This document shows positions 1 through 12,945 of a DNA stretch of 64,000 bases, one piece after another. The DNA is from Caprella mutica (lineage: Eukaryota; Arthropoda; Malacostraca; Amphipoda; Caprellidae). The translations under genes and the position numbers were made by a program. The notes beneath the pieces are model-generated. The model did not search any database and was not told the DNA's origin. It worked only from the letters and a program-made list of their open reading frames with translations. How positions within the stretch are numbered: the first letter of the stretch is position 1; each line of letters starts with the position of its first letter. The stretch lies in the NCBI GenBank assembly GCA_947561585.1, contig CANNZV010002361.1, positions 37,780 through 101,779 of the forward strand, in the 5' to 3' direction.

Positions 1-3000
1 CTATTGTCTAATTGTCTATTGTCGAATTTTCTATTGTCTATTTGTCTATTGTGTAATTGTCTATTATAGTCTAATTGTCTATTGTCGAATTTTCTATTGT
101 CTAATTTTCTATTGTCTAATTGTATATTATCGAATTGTCTATTGTCTAATTGTCTATTGTCTAATTGTCTATTGTCTAATTGTCTAATTGTCTAATTGTC
201 TATTGTCTAATAATTGTCTATTGTCTATTTGTCTGATTGTCTATTGTCTAATTGTCTATTGTCTAATTGTCTTTTGTCTAATTGTCTATTGTCTAATAAT
301 TGTTTAATTGTCTATTATCTAATTATCTATTGTCTAATTGTCTATTGTTTAATTGTCTATTGTCTAATTGTCTATTGTCTAATTGTCTATTGTCTAATTG
401 TCTATTGTTTAATTGTATATTGTCTAATTGTCTATTGTCTAATTGCCTATTGTCTAATTGTCTAATTGTCTATTGTCTAATAATTGTCTATTGTCTATTT
501 GTCTAATTGTTTATTGTCTAATTGTCTATTGTCCAATTGTTTATTGTCTAATTGTCTATTGTCCAATTGTCTATTGTCTAATTGTCTATTGTCCAATTGT
601 CTATTGTCCAATTGTCTATTGTCTAATTGTCTTTTGTCTAATTGTCTATTGTCTAATAATTGACTATTGTTTAATTGTCTATTGTCTAATTGTCTATTGT
701 CTAATTGTCTATTGTCTAATTGTCTATTGTCTAATTGTATATTGTCTAATTGTCTATTGTCTAATTGTCTATTGTCTAATTGTCTATTGTCTAATTGTCT
801 ATTTTCTAATTGTCTATTGTCTAATTGTCTATTGTCGAATTGTCTATTGTCTAATTGTCTATTGTCTAATTGTTTATTGTTTATTGTTTAATTGTCTAAT
901 TGTCTATTGTCTAATTGTCTATTGTCTAATTGTCTATTGTCTAATTGTCTATTTTCTAATTGTCTATTGTCTAATTGTCTATTGTCTAATTGTCTATTGT
1001 CTAATTGTCTATTTTCTAATTGTCTATTGTCTAATTGTCTATTGTCGAATTGTCTATTGTCTAATTGTCTATTGTCTAATTGTTTATTGTTTATTGTTTA
1101 ATTGTCTAATTGTCTATTGTCTAATTGTCTATTGTCTAATTGTCTATTGTCTAATTGTCTATTGTCTAATTGTCTATTTTCTAATTGTCTATTGTCTAAT
1201 TGTCTATTGTCTAAGTTTCTATTGTCTAATTGTCTATTGTCTAATTGTCTATTGTCTAATTGTCTATTGTCTATTGTCTAATTGTCTATTGTCTAATTGT
1301 CTATTGTCCAATTGTCTATTGTCTAATTGTCTATTGTCTAATTGTCTATTGTCTAATTGTCTATTGACTAATTGTCTATTGTCTAATTGTCTATTGTCTA
1401 ATTGTCTATTGTCTATTGTCTAATTGTCTATTGTCTAATTGTCTATTGTCTAATTGTCTATTGTTTAATTGTCTATTGTCTAATAATTGTCTATTGTCTA
1501 ATTGTCTATTGTCTAATTGTCTATTGTCTAATTGTCTATTGTCTAGATGTCTATTGTCTAATTGTCTAATTGTCTATTGTCTAATTGTCTATTGTCGAAT
1601 TTTCTATTGTCTATTTGTCTATTGTGTAATTGTCTATTATAGTCTAATTGTCTATTGTCGAATTTTCTATTGTCTAATTTTCTATTGTCTAATTGTATAT
1701 TATCGAATTGTCTATTGTCTAATTGTCTATTGTCTAATTGTCTATTGTCTAATTGTCTAATTGTCTAATTGTCTAATTGTCTATTGTCTAATAATTGTCT
1801 ATTGTCTATTTGTCTGATTGTCTATTGTCTAATTGTCTATTGTCTAATTGTCTTTTGTCTAATTGTCTATTGTCTAATAATTGTTTAATTGTCTATTATC
1901 TAATTATCTATTGTCTAATTGTCTATTGTTTAATTGTCTATTGTCTAATTGTCTATTGTCTAATTGTCTATTGTCTAATTGTCTATTGTCTAATTGTATA
2001 TTGTCTAATTGTCTATTGTCTAATTGTCTATTGTCTAATTGCCTATTGTCTAATTGTCTAATTGTCTATTGTCTAATAATTGTCTATTGTCTATTTGTCT
2101 AATTGTTTATTGTCTAATTGTCTATTGTCCAATTGTTTATTGTCTAATTGTCTATTGTCCAATTGTCTATTGTCTAATTGTCTATTGTCCAATTGTCTAT
2201 TGTCCAATTGTCTTTTGTCTAATTGTCTATTGTCTAATAATTGACTATTGTTTAATTGTCTATTGTCTAATTGTCTATTGTCTAATTGTCTATTGTCTAA
2301 TTGTCTATTGTCTAATTGTATATTGTCTAATTGTCTATTGTCTAATTGTCTATTGTCTAATTGTCTATTGTCTAATTGTCTATTTTCTAATTGTCTATTG
2401 TCTAATTGTCTATTGTCTAATTGTCTATTGTCGAATTGTCTATTGTCGAATTGTCTATTGTCTAATTGTCTATTGTCTAATTGTTTATTGTTTATTGTTT
2501 AATTGTCTAATTGTCTATTGTCTAATTGTCTATTGTCTAATTGTCTATTGTCTAATTTTCTATTTTCTAATTGTCTATTGTCTAATTGTCTATTGTCTAA
2601 TTGTCTATTGTCTAATTGTCTATTTTCTAATTGTCTATTGTCTAATTGTCTATTGTCGAATTGTCTATTGTCTAATTGTCTATTGTCTAATTGTTTATTG
2701 TTTATTGTTTAATTGTCTAATTGTCTATTGTCTAATTGTCTATTGTCTAATTGTCTATTGTCTAATTGTCTATTGTCTAATTGTCTATTTTCTAATTGTC
2801 TATTGTCTAATTGTCTATTGTCTAAGTTTCTATTGTCTAATTGTCTATTGTCTAATTGTCTATTGTCTAATTGTCTATTGTCTAATTGTCTATTGTCTAA
2901 TTGTCTATTGTCTAATTGTCTATTGTCTAATTGTCTATTGTCTAATTGTCTAATTGTCTATTGTCTAATTGTCTATTGTCTAATTGTCTATTGTCTAATT

Positions 3001-4527
3001 GTCTAAATGTCTATTGTCTAATTGTCCATTGTCTAATTGTCTATTGTCTAATTGTCCATTGTCTAATTGTCTATTGTCTGATTGTCTATTGTCTGGTTGT
3101 CTATTGTCTAATTGTCTATTGTCTAATTGTCTATTGTCTAATTGTCTATTGTCTAATTGTCTATTGTCTAATTGTCTATTGTCTTATTGTCTATTGTCTA
3201 ATTGTCTATTGTCTAATTGTCTATTGTCTAATTGTCTATTGTCTAATTGTCTATTGTCTAATTGTCTAATTGTCTATTGTCTAATTGTCTATTGTCTAAT
3301 TGTCTAATGTCTATTGTCTAATTGTCTATTGTCTAATTGTCTATTGTCGAATTGTCTATTGTCGAATTGTCTACTGTCTGATTGTCTATTGTCTAATTGT
3401 CTATTGTCTAATTGTATATTGTCTAATTGTCTAATTGTCAATTGTCTAATTGTCAATTGTCTAATTGTCAATTGTCTAATTGTCTAATTGTCTATTGTCT
3501 AATTGTCTATTGTCTAATTATCCATTGTCTAATTGCTTATTGTCTAATTGTCTATTGTCTAATTGCCTATTGTCTAATTGTCTATTGTCTAATTGTCTAT
3601 TGTCTAATTGTCTATTGTCTAATTGTCTATTGTCTAATTGTCTATTGTCTAATTGTCTATTGTCTAATTGTCTATTGTCTAAATGTCTATTGTCTAATTG
3701 TCTATTGTCTAATTGTCTATTGTCTAATTGTCTATTGTCTAATTGTCTATTGTCTGATTGTCTATTGTCTAATTGTCTATTGTCTAATTGTCTATTGTCT
3801 AATTGTCTATTGTCTAATTGTCTATTGTCTAATTGTCTATTGTCTAATTGTCTATTGTCTAATTGTCTATTGTCTGATTGTCTATTGTCTAATTGTCTAT
3901 TGTCTAATTGTATATTGTCTAATTGTCTATTGTCTAATTGTCTATTGTCTAATTGTCTATTGTCTAATTGTATATTGTCTAATTGTCTATTGTCTAATTG
4001 TCTATTGTCTGATTGTCTATTGTCTAATTGTCTATTGTCTAATTGTCTATTGTCTAATTGTCTATTGTCTAATTGTCTATTGTCTAATTGTCTATTGTCT
4101 AATTGTCTATTGTCTAATTGTATATTGTCTAATTGTCTATTGTCTAATTGTATATTGTCTAATTGTCCATTGTCGAATTGTCTATTGTCGAATTGTCTAT
4201 TGTCTAATTGTCTATTGTCTAATTGTCTATTGTCTGATTGTCTATTGTCTAATTGTCTATTGTCTGATTGTCTATTGTCTAATTGTCTATTGTCTAATTG
4301 TCTATTGTCTAATTGTCTATTGTCTAATTGTCTATTGTCTAATTGTCTATTGTCTAATTGTATATTGTCTAATTGTCTATTGTCGAATTGTCTATTGTCT
4401 AATTGTCTATTGTCTAATTGTCTATTGTCTAATTGTCTATTGTCTAATTGTCTATTGTCTGATTGTCTATTGTCTAATTGTCTATTGTCTAATTGTCTAT
4501 TGTCTAATTGTGTATTGTCTAAATTGA
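1..4527. repeat. 15-bp satellite block 1 with higher-order repeats
   Basis: About 300 head-to-tail copies of a 15-bp unit made of a heptamer CTATTGT and an octamer CTAATTGT that differ by one A, so an older ~7.5-bp period is visible; runs of octamer only or heptamer only also occur. Common variants are TCTAA to TCGAA, TCCAA or TCTGA. A higher-order repeat is present: roughly 1-1420 recurs at roughly 1574-2950, with an offset drifting from 1573 to 1611 bp through small unit gains. Inside it a TTTATTGTTTATTG variant recurs about 210 bp apart (14 units), near 870/1080 and 2481/2691. The segment 3490-4520 is more uniform. Because 15 is divisible by three and the unit can lack stops, long ORFs (up to ~366 codons) appear on both strands; I treat them as artefacts. 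The block starts before the window. Confidence 0.97.
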
Positions 4528-5370
4528 AAAACTTAACTGCGTTTTTCATTAATTTTAATAATAAATTGTAAAGTCACTATTTCTCAAATCTTGTGGAAGG
4601 GAGAGTGTTCTTATTAGTTGAAATTACTCAAAAACGAGATTTCTGTTAGTAACTCTAAATAGATATAGTTGGCAACACTTCTCCATTCCACAAGAGTCAA
4701 ACTCATCATTCTACAAGCTTATACCAGCAGATCAGATTCTGCCGTCTTAAAGCAAGGTGATGAGTCCATCTGCCACAGTTTGAGCACAGTTAGTCGGGGG
4801 AAATCGAAGGTAGCCCTATCTTCTGGTTTACACTGACGGCAGTTCCAGCCATACTTGGTGTCTACTAGAGAACGGAGGAGAGGCCTGGGGTTGAGCGTAG
4901 TCTTCGAACACTTTGTCAGACGCATTTATAAACCATAGGTGAGCTACTCATGGTCGAGAGTAGTACTTACCTGTATTATGCAGTCTTATACTCTCATTAC
5001 TAGCTAGGTGAACCATTATAAGATTAATACTTTCCACAAGATTTTAGGAGTGAATGGTGACTATTTTTCTATGTAATTTTTCATTTTCTAATTCAGATTT
5101 CTGATTTATTTCTAGATTCAAATTAAGGAGAAGCAACTGGTCAAAGAGTGGGGCGACCACAGATTCCCACTTCTTTATTCGGGGAACTTTACGGCATTTT
5201 CACATTAATAATTCAAAAGAACACTCTCAATAGGTTTTTGTAAATAAATGTAGGTAGTTTTTTTTTGTGTGTAATTTAGTTAAAAATATATAATAGTATT
5301 AAAATTGTGCCGTGATTTATTCCTTCGAAAGCCAGTTGTAGTCAGTAGTATTTTTTATCTACTTTTTCCA
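4528..5370. other. unique spacer between satellite blocks, possible small DNA element
   Basis: Non-repetitive sequence, richer in G+C around 4700-4950. It contains a perfect 12-bp inverted pair, GAGAGTGTTCTT at 4601-4612 and AAGAACACTCTC at 5217-5228, which could be terminal inverted repeats of a ~628-bp non-autonomous DNA element. I see no convincing target-site duplication beside them. A 68-codon minus-strand ORF (4719-4925) has Cys-rich text (CRQC) but no recognisable domain. No gene is called. Confidence 0.35.
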
Positions 5371-6012
5371 ATTCTAATTGTCTATTGTCTATTGTCTAAT
5401 TGTCTATTGTCTAATTGTCTATTGTCTAATTGTCTATTGTCTAATTGTCTTATTGTCTATTGTCTAATTGTCTAATTGTCTATTGTCTAATTGTCTATTG
5501 TCTAATTGTCTATTGTCTAATTGTCTATTGTCTAATTGTCTAATTGTCTATTGTCTAATTGTCTATTGTCTAATTGTCTATTGTCTAATTGTCTATTGTC
5601 TAATTGTCTATTGTCTAATTGTCTATTGTCTAATTGTCTATTGTCTAATTGTCTATTGTCTAATTGTCTGATTGTCTAATTGTCTATTGTCTAATTGTCT
5701 ATTGTCTGATTGTCTATTGTCTGATTGTCTATTGTCTAATTGTCTATTGTCTAATTGTCTGATTGTCTAATTGTTTATAGTTTAATTGTGTATATTGTCT
5801 GATTGTCTGATTGTCTATTGTCTAATTGTCAATTGTCTATTGTCAATTGTCTAATTGTCTAATTGTCTAATTGTCTAATTGTCTATTGTCTAATTGTCTA
5901 TTGTCTAATTGTCTATTGTCTAATTGTCTATTGTCTAATTGTCTATTGTCTAATTGTCTATTGTCTAATTGTCTATTGTCTAATTCTCTATTGTCTAATT
6001 GTCTATCATCTA
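5371..6012. repeat. 15-bp satellite block 2
   Basis: About 42 units of the same CTATTGT/CTAATTGT 15-mer as the first block and in the same orientation, so the two blocks are direct, not inverted. The middle (5660-5860) is disordered, with TCTGATTGT variants and an ATTGTCAATTGT junction like that at 3430-3480 in block 1. Its right edge decays through TTCTCTATTG and CTATCATCTACTG into unique DNA. Confidence 0.95.
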
Positions 6013-7476
6013 CTGATTAATTTTGAAATAGAAAATTCATCACTTTTCACAACCCAGTGTAAATTCACCCTCATTCACATGTCCACCTTATTTTGGGGAC
6101 AAACAAACACAGGCACAATAATCTAAATTTCATACACTGAACAGAATTTGCATCATATCATGAAGCCATATTTCTTATTCGATTCATGTCTCATTTCAAC
6201 AAAAGAAGAAGCAAGTAATGAGAGTTATCAATAATTCCGTCAACTACTCCATTTTCTTCATCGATTCGGTTCAAAGTGAAGAGACATAAGACACGTTTCA
6301 ATTACATATTTTGAATATATATATTAAAGCTATTCATTGGAAGATGAAACTCATCAGAGAAAAAAAATACTAAAATTGGAAGAAACAAATGTAGGTGATT
6401 ATTCAATATGAGTCTAAACTAATCTAATAATACCAACCAATAATGTTGACAATCACAAAAGATATGAAAGTATCATTAAATGGTTTTATCCTCCTATGAA
6501 ATAATATGCTTATGAAATATTTCAGAAACAGTCCATGATAACACTATTACTGCCACCATTCTGCACTTTATTCTCCATATTCATTCAAATTCAGATATTC
6601 CCATTGAATTTAATATTGTACCATCAATTAATTCGATCTTTACGATCTCTGTCCCATTCCACTAACTGCCCCTCAACTTAGTTTCCAAGCCGTCGAGTTC
6701 GAGAGAAATTGCAGTAATTTTCAACCCATTCTAAACCAGAATGTTATGCGAGCAGAATCTAGTAGGAAAGTACCAGTTATAAGCTTTTGAATATATCAGA
6801 GAGGGACAGTGAATTTAACTTACCGAAATTTGGGCTATCTATTGGAGGTGTCAGCAATTTGGTGTAACCAATTATGTGATAAACATTATATTTTTCACTT
6901 TTACAAAGCTACATATTGGAATGCGTTATTTTCATTCATAGAATAAGGAGTTTCTAATTTTGAGGACGCCGAAAAAAAAAATAAACGTTCACCTTAGTCA
7001 GAATGATCGTGGAATGTATTATAATATTCTGAATAGATTGGTTTAGAAAATATTCGGTTACTACTAGAACTATGATGTGCAATGTAATTCACTACCAAAA
7101 TACCTATCGAAGGATTTATTTTGATCACGTATTCCATTTTGCAATGATAATGCTCTAAATAGCGAGTAATAAATTGTTTTCGAGACAATGATTTAATTGG
7201 AGATGTTGTGTTGCTGACTGAGAGGGTCACAGGAATTAGAAACATGCAAGAGAAGCTACTGAGATTCGTGAAGCCATTCTAATCGAATTGTTAATTTGCT
7301 AGTTAATCTCATCAACCGAACAGTGATTAATAATATATGTACTTGAAAGAGCATAACATCACAGTGCTTGAATATAAAGGGGCTGGATAAGAAAATGAGA
7401 ACCCTAACATTTTGAGATAACTATACTACATATAGCAAAGAATTTCATACTTTTTGCCTATTGAAAATATGTGATG
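6013..7476. other. A+T-rich intergenic, nothing recognised
   Basis: I found no tandem structure, no transposon terminus and no ORF with domain-like text. Short ORFs, including a minus-strand one at 6994-7245, look random. Confidence 0.6.
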
Positions 7477-7478
7477 TA

Positions 7479-8717
7479 CAGGGTGGGGCGTAAGTTTGGA
7501 AGCAAATGAAAGTGCATATTATAATCCAACGAAAAATATATTTAATAATTTACAGTTATGTATTATTACATAAGGGTTTTAAGAATTCAAAAATCATAAA
7601 TTTATTCAAAATGTCCCCCCTTGTTTTTAATAACTGCCTCAAATCTCCTCCGAACTCCTCCTACTGCGGCACGCAACTGTCCAAGATCACTGGAGCGAAC
7701 GCTTTAAATCATCCACACTGCGATGGAATTTACCACAGGCCTTTGATTCAAGAATGGACCATACCGAAAAGTCCATAGGATTAACATCTGGGGAGCAGGG
7801 AAGCCACATTTCTTTAGACCAAAACCGTGGAAGATGGTCATGGCACCAGTTTTGAGTGACATTTGCAGTATGTGAAGTCGCGCCGTCTTGCTGAAATGTC
7901 CATAGAGTGTCATTACCGAAGTGATCCTTAGCTGACTCCAACATTGGCGTCAAAATATTCTCAATATAACATTTAGCATTGATTTTGGCGCCTTGTTCCA
8001 CAAAAATTATAGGAGATCTCCAAGTTTCTGAAACGCCGGCCCAGACCATTACTGAAGCAGGTTTCATGGTTCTGTGGACAGTTTTTTGGTTGTATGGGAT
8101 GTCTTTTGCACTTTTACCAATTATTCTGTCATTCCTCCGGTTGTGAGCCATTTCCACTGTGAAAATTTTTTCGTCAGACAAAACAATTTCACCAGCCGTG
8201 CCAGTCTTAAATTCTCTCAGAAGTAATTTGCTTCTCTCCAATCTCTTTTTCTTTACAGCTTCTGACAGAGTCTGTGTCTTTTGGAGAATGAAAGAGGTCA
8301 TCTTTAGGTCTTCTTTGACAACTCTTCTCATTGTTCAGGGACTCACATTAGCTGTTTTGGCTAACAATCGTATTGACCTTTTTGGGTTCCTCCTGATTTT
8401 CTCTCGGGTACATTTTATCAGTTGTTTGGTTCTTGGACGATCAGTCAAGTCTCCTCTCTCACTTCCAACCAGTCGATCTCGCTATTGAGAGAGTCTTTGA
8501 AATGACGGAATCTGACTTCCCGGCACGGTGTAGAACAATAATGGCTTCTCTTTTGTCTGACATTTTTGAATTGACTAATCTTTTGTAAAAAATAACACTG
8601 GCACGTCATAATGTAGTGTCTCTACTATAGTTCAAACCCTATCACCTACTTAGGAACTTATTTTTAGGAATTATATTAATGTTTGAAAAATTGCTTCCAA
8701 ACTTACGCCCCACCCTG
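7479..8717 (-). mobile_element. maT-like (DD37D) Tc1/mariner element, decayed copy
   Basis: Terminal inverted repeats of at least 27 bp begin CAGGGTGGGGCGTAAGTTTG at both ends, flanked by TA (7477-7478 and 8718-8719), the Tc1/mariner target duplication. The 1239-bp element lies antisense to the copy at 36989-38285, sharing its TIRs and most of its length. It is shorter because of internal deletions in the transposase gene (see 7602-8563). It cannot encode its own transposase but keeps both termini, so it could in principle be cross-mobilised. Confidence 0.95.
7602..8563 (-). pseudogene. maT-like transposase pseudogene
   Basis: Compared with the 339-codon relative at 37143-38162, this copy has a 24-bp in-frame deletion and a 17-bp deletion in the N-terminal DNA-binding part (near 8430 and 8465), a TGA in place of an Arg codon just before the MRRVV segment (8331-8340), and a 17-bp deletion near the C terminus (around 7680) that shifts the frame. 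The catalytic core is readable: SDEKIFTVE holds the first Asp, QQDGAT the second, and SPDVNPMD the third, with 37 residues between the last two (DD37D). It thus retains the Asp that the full-length copy has lost. Confidence 0.93.
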
Positions 8718-8719
8718 TA

Positions 8720-11700
8720 TATTAAAAGAGGAGTTTAACTTAAAAAATTGGCAGACCACTGGAATTTTCAAAGAAGCCAAGTGATTAGCGCTCGTATAAC
8801 AAGTGCTAGTATACTGTCACAAAAGTAATATTTTCCTTTGACAGATAGGGAAAAATGTCCTGAAGAAACTACAGGTCTATCAAATATTCACAGTTGTCTG
8901 TGAATTGAATTATGGAACAATTCGCAACATCACGGTTCCTAAAATCACGACAGTCTTCAATGAACAACTTCAGAACCTATTTCCACAAAAAAAATTGTAC
9001 AAATCCTAATTTCATGAAAGAGCTGTGAGGAGATTCAATTTTTTGTTCAATTGCTGTATACGGCATTGTCTATGAATTAAGTATATAATAATTGATGTGC
9101 AAATATATATACTTCAATTGATATGAACAGATTATACTTCAGCTGGTGAGGTTATTTACCACTCTTCAAAAAACTCTCATTTCTTTTTTCACGTTCTAGT
9201 GTTTTTTTTTTATTTGTGGCAAAAACTTAAATACACCTAATTTATCTGATATAGTTATTTAACAATGTTCCCAATTATAGTTATTCCACTAGTGGGCTCA
9301 CTTTCTATGTATGGTTCTTTGAATCGGATAAATTTGAATTTGAATCCTCATCAATAGTCTTTGTTTAAAACTATTTAAAAATAATATTTCTATTATTTAA
9401 TATTTAATATTATTACTTAATATTTCCTTATTTCTCCATCTTCTAATTAGCATATTTTGTCATTTTCTGAATATATTAAAATGTGAATGAAGTCTCTCAG
9501 AGTTTATTAACTATAAACTGTCTGCAACGGTGTACTTCTAATGAATTAAGTAAAGTAATTACTGTATATGGCACTAGTAACATTATCAAAGCCGAGGTAT
9601 TTAGAATACATTTCTAGCCTGTAATAAAAATATTGTGATTGTATATTTTCCCTATGACTTAGATTATTTAAGGTCCTCTCCACTCTAAATTATTATTTCT
9701 CTAGAAATGATATAAAATCGTAGAGCTAAGTTTAAAAAACATATCACAGTTAACTTAAAAGAAATTGATTACGTATTCGCTTCGTAATTAATTATATAAC
9801 AAATAATCATACTTAACAGTATGATCATTGTCTGACTTTCTAAAATTAAATAAAAGATAAAGTGATTTAAAACAAACAGATATCGTATTATTTTAAATTT
9901 AATGGCAATTAAGTATTTAGTTAAGCTTTTAGGTACCTAGATGCTTTCCTAGGGTGATACTATTTAGCTATAACGGTACAGGTGATCGCCATTTATAACA
10001 GTCTAAAAGTTTTGTAAGTCTTTGTTATTGTTTTGAATTTGTCGGCAATTGATGATACATTTTCTTTGCTTCAACTTCGGAGGGTAGAAGTAATTTTCTA
10101 AAAATAACTTGAATTACATATTATAAAAGAAATATAGAACAAAATTTTGAAATGGTTTGGCAGTTTTGTAATCAGTAGTTTTAGCTTTAATGAAAAAATA
10201 TAGTGGAAGGGAATTAACGGGTAAATCTCACTCACATACTCGAAGAATAGGGAGAGGGAATTAACGAACATATTTCATTGTGCAACGTATGATCCTGAAA
10301 CCATAAATACTTTTCATGATTAATTATACAATATGCTGGAAAATGATAAAACTAATCAAATGAACGTAGGTAGAAGTCTACTCTATATAATTATCGCAGT
10401 TTGATTGAATCTTACATTAATTAATTACTCGTGTTACTATTAGTGGTAAGGACACATTAACTATTAAAAATCACGAATACAACTATCGAAGTAGATACTT
10501 TGTCATCAAACCTCCTATATCACCAAATTTTAATTTCCTTTCGATATTTCATAAAGCTACTACTGTCGAATATCATTGAAATCAGCATGATTTACAGTTT
10601 TAGACTCTTGAGTATGTAGGATAGATGCAAAAGAGCTTAATCGTTATGTTTTAGTAACTAAATATTTAAATTGATCAATATATGGAATTATTCATAGAAA
10701 TCTGACTAGCACTATTATTAGAAATTTGAAGAGGGATTTCATAGAGAACATGTTGAAGATAAACAGAAACAATATTTTAAACTTCTGACAACAACAATTG
10801 GTTCACATTTTCCTCAATTACAAATTGGCCATCAGAATTGAGTTAACTAGGAAAGGTGTCCAAATGAGTTAAAATAAGTTCAGAGATAAATTAATATATC
10901 CATTATTATAATTTCAAATATGTTATCTCACTTTATTGTAATAATAATTTTTATTTTCACTCTGTACAACTCGTGGTGGAGTGAGAGGTGGAAAGGGGGA
11001 GGGGTTTCCATGAAAAATTCAATATAAAATTATCTGATTTAATATCGAGTAGTGATATAACATATAATTTTATTTATCAAACATAGATGTTTCCACATAA
11101 TACAACATGAAAATAACTCGACTAATAATTAACTTTGAATACTTATAACTCAGTAACTAAGTATGAAACTATAAATAATATTTCTTGGATATAACTGTGG
11201 ATATAAATTAATATTCGTTTGCATGCAATTAATCGTAACAAATGCACAACATGTCAACAATGCAGCATATTAATTTTCACCTGATGATATCAAATTCTTT
11301 TCACTTTTCACGGAACAAAAATTTATGATGACCTTTATCACTAGGAGATAAATGATTTGGTGACACGTATTCTGTCTGTCCAGGACTCTCCTTTATTTAG
11401 ATATAGTTATAAAAAATTACATTACAAAATTATAATGATAGACTGATAGATTTCACCGCTTTAAAATAACAAAAATGTTAGATATACCAATAAAAAGTTA
11501 TCGATTTAATGGAAAAAGTAACAAAGTATCTGGTAACAATTCCAATCCTTAAATAATATATCACGATCTACTTACAGTATCAAATAGTTCATAATCTTGT
11601 TTACATTTAATTTTCAATTTATTAATTCGAAGCAGACCGGAAGATGGTGCGATGATTGTCAACGATAATATATCGCCTAAAAGTTTTTTTAGAATAACAG

Positions 11701-12943
11701 TTACATAAAATTTGTAATGCCTCCGATTGACGGCCAAATATTTAATCTTTACATATTTTGAAAACAAATATTAAAAAAAAATATATACTTTTTAATGAGT
11801 ACAGTGTGGACCACGAAAATATTTCTGATTTTTTACATAAGCTAACGAAGAATGACTGACCATTCCATCATACCAACAATCCTAATCATATGAGACAACT
11901 TTTACTTAATTCATTCTGACTTTACAAATTTATCAATTAAAATTTTCACCCTCAAACCCCTAGGAATCACATGTGCGTTTATTTAACAACGTGAAAGAAA
12001 AATCTCTTCTTAAAATGTCCTTTACTTACGTATTCTATCGCTAAAGGACGAATTTATTCAGGTTTTTCTTTCAGCGATAAGAAAACGGAATTGGAAGGGC
12101 GTTAAAAACACAAGTCTGAAACGTGCTCTAACCATGCACTTAACAAATGAAGAACGAATACTCAATATGAAGACTTCAATGAGATCATAATGTCACTAAA
12201 AATGTTCGATTTCAAAATAGTTTCTAATGAAGAGGTGTAAGCACCCAGTTTTAAAATGTCGTCCATTGCTATTTCATTTTTATCCACTGTCTTTATAGTA
12301 AGTTAAATCACAGAGTTAGCTCTAAGAATAAAACTTTTACCCAATGACAAAAAATTTCTAACTTTTTGCGTACCTGCTCTTAAAATATGTCAATCAGTTC
12401 AAAATTGTTTTTCCGTTTCATAGTACAATAACAGACCAAGATACAATTTTTTCGCGTATTGGCTTAAATTTATAAGTAATTGAAAAATCAGAAACGTTTT
12501 TGTGTCTCATACTGTATATTATTTTGCCATGATTGGAACTTTTTATTAAGAGAATTAAATTTTTTGAATAATTTATTAGATTGTATTGGATACCTTATCA
12601 GTGCCAACTTGTTAATAATTGCTAGTTGTGAAAGATATTCAACAATCAGTTATTTGCGATATTTTAACTTTACTCTTGAATGAATGAATCCATGTTCTAA
12701 CTTTGGTAAAATTCGCAAAATTTGAACTTCTGACACGAACAAAAGGCTCACTTTTTTCCTCCATTACAAATTGGCCATCAAAATTGAGTGAACGAGAAAA
12801 GTTCCAGGGACAATTATTGCCAGAGAATTGGTAGTAAGAGTGGTGATCCTTTACATAGACATGCTGCTAAAGTTTTTGCTAGTTGGCGACGAGATGTTAA
12901 GTACTGGATAAAATAATAAAAAGTGAAGAGATTATTATATGTA
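8720..12943. other. A+T-rich intergenic with one dispersed repeat pair
   Basis: No gene or transposon end is recognised. One dispersed ~75-bp repeat is seen twice in direct orientation, at about 10790-10866 and 12729-12805; both contain ATTACAAATTGGCCATCA followed by a diverged AATTGAGT tract. A purine-rich G-run patch lies at 10974-11008. Short ORFs (11561-11767 minus, 12480-12683 plus) look random. Confidence 0.55.
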
Positions 12944-12945
12944 TA

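Noticed and set aside
3427..4571. Long ORFs of 343-366 codons on both strands in the satellite (CLIVY, CLLSN, QLDNR repeats)
   Set aside because: Direct result of a stop-free 15-bp period; all frames and strands behave alike, with no non-repetitive domain or promoter.
1..6012. CRISPR array
   Set aside because: Repeats are contiguous with no unique spacers, and the window is eukaryotic.
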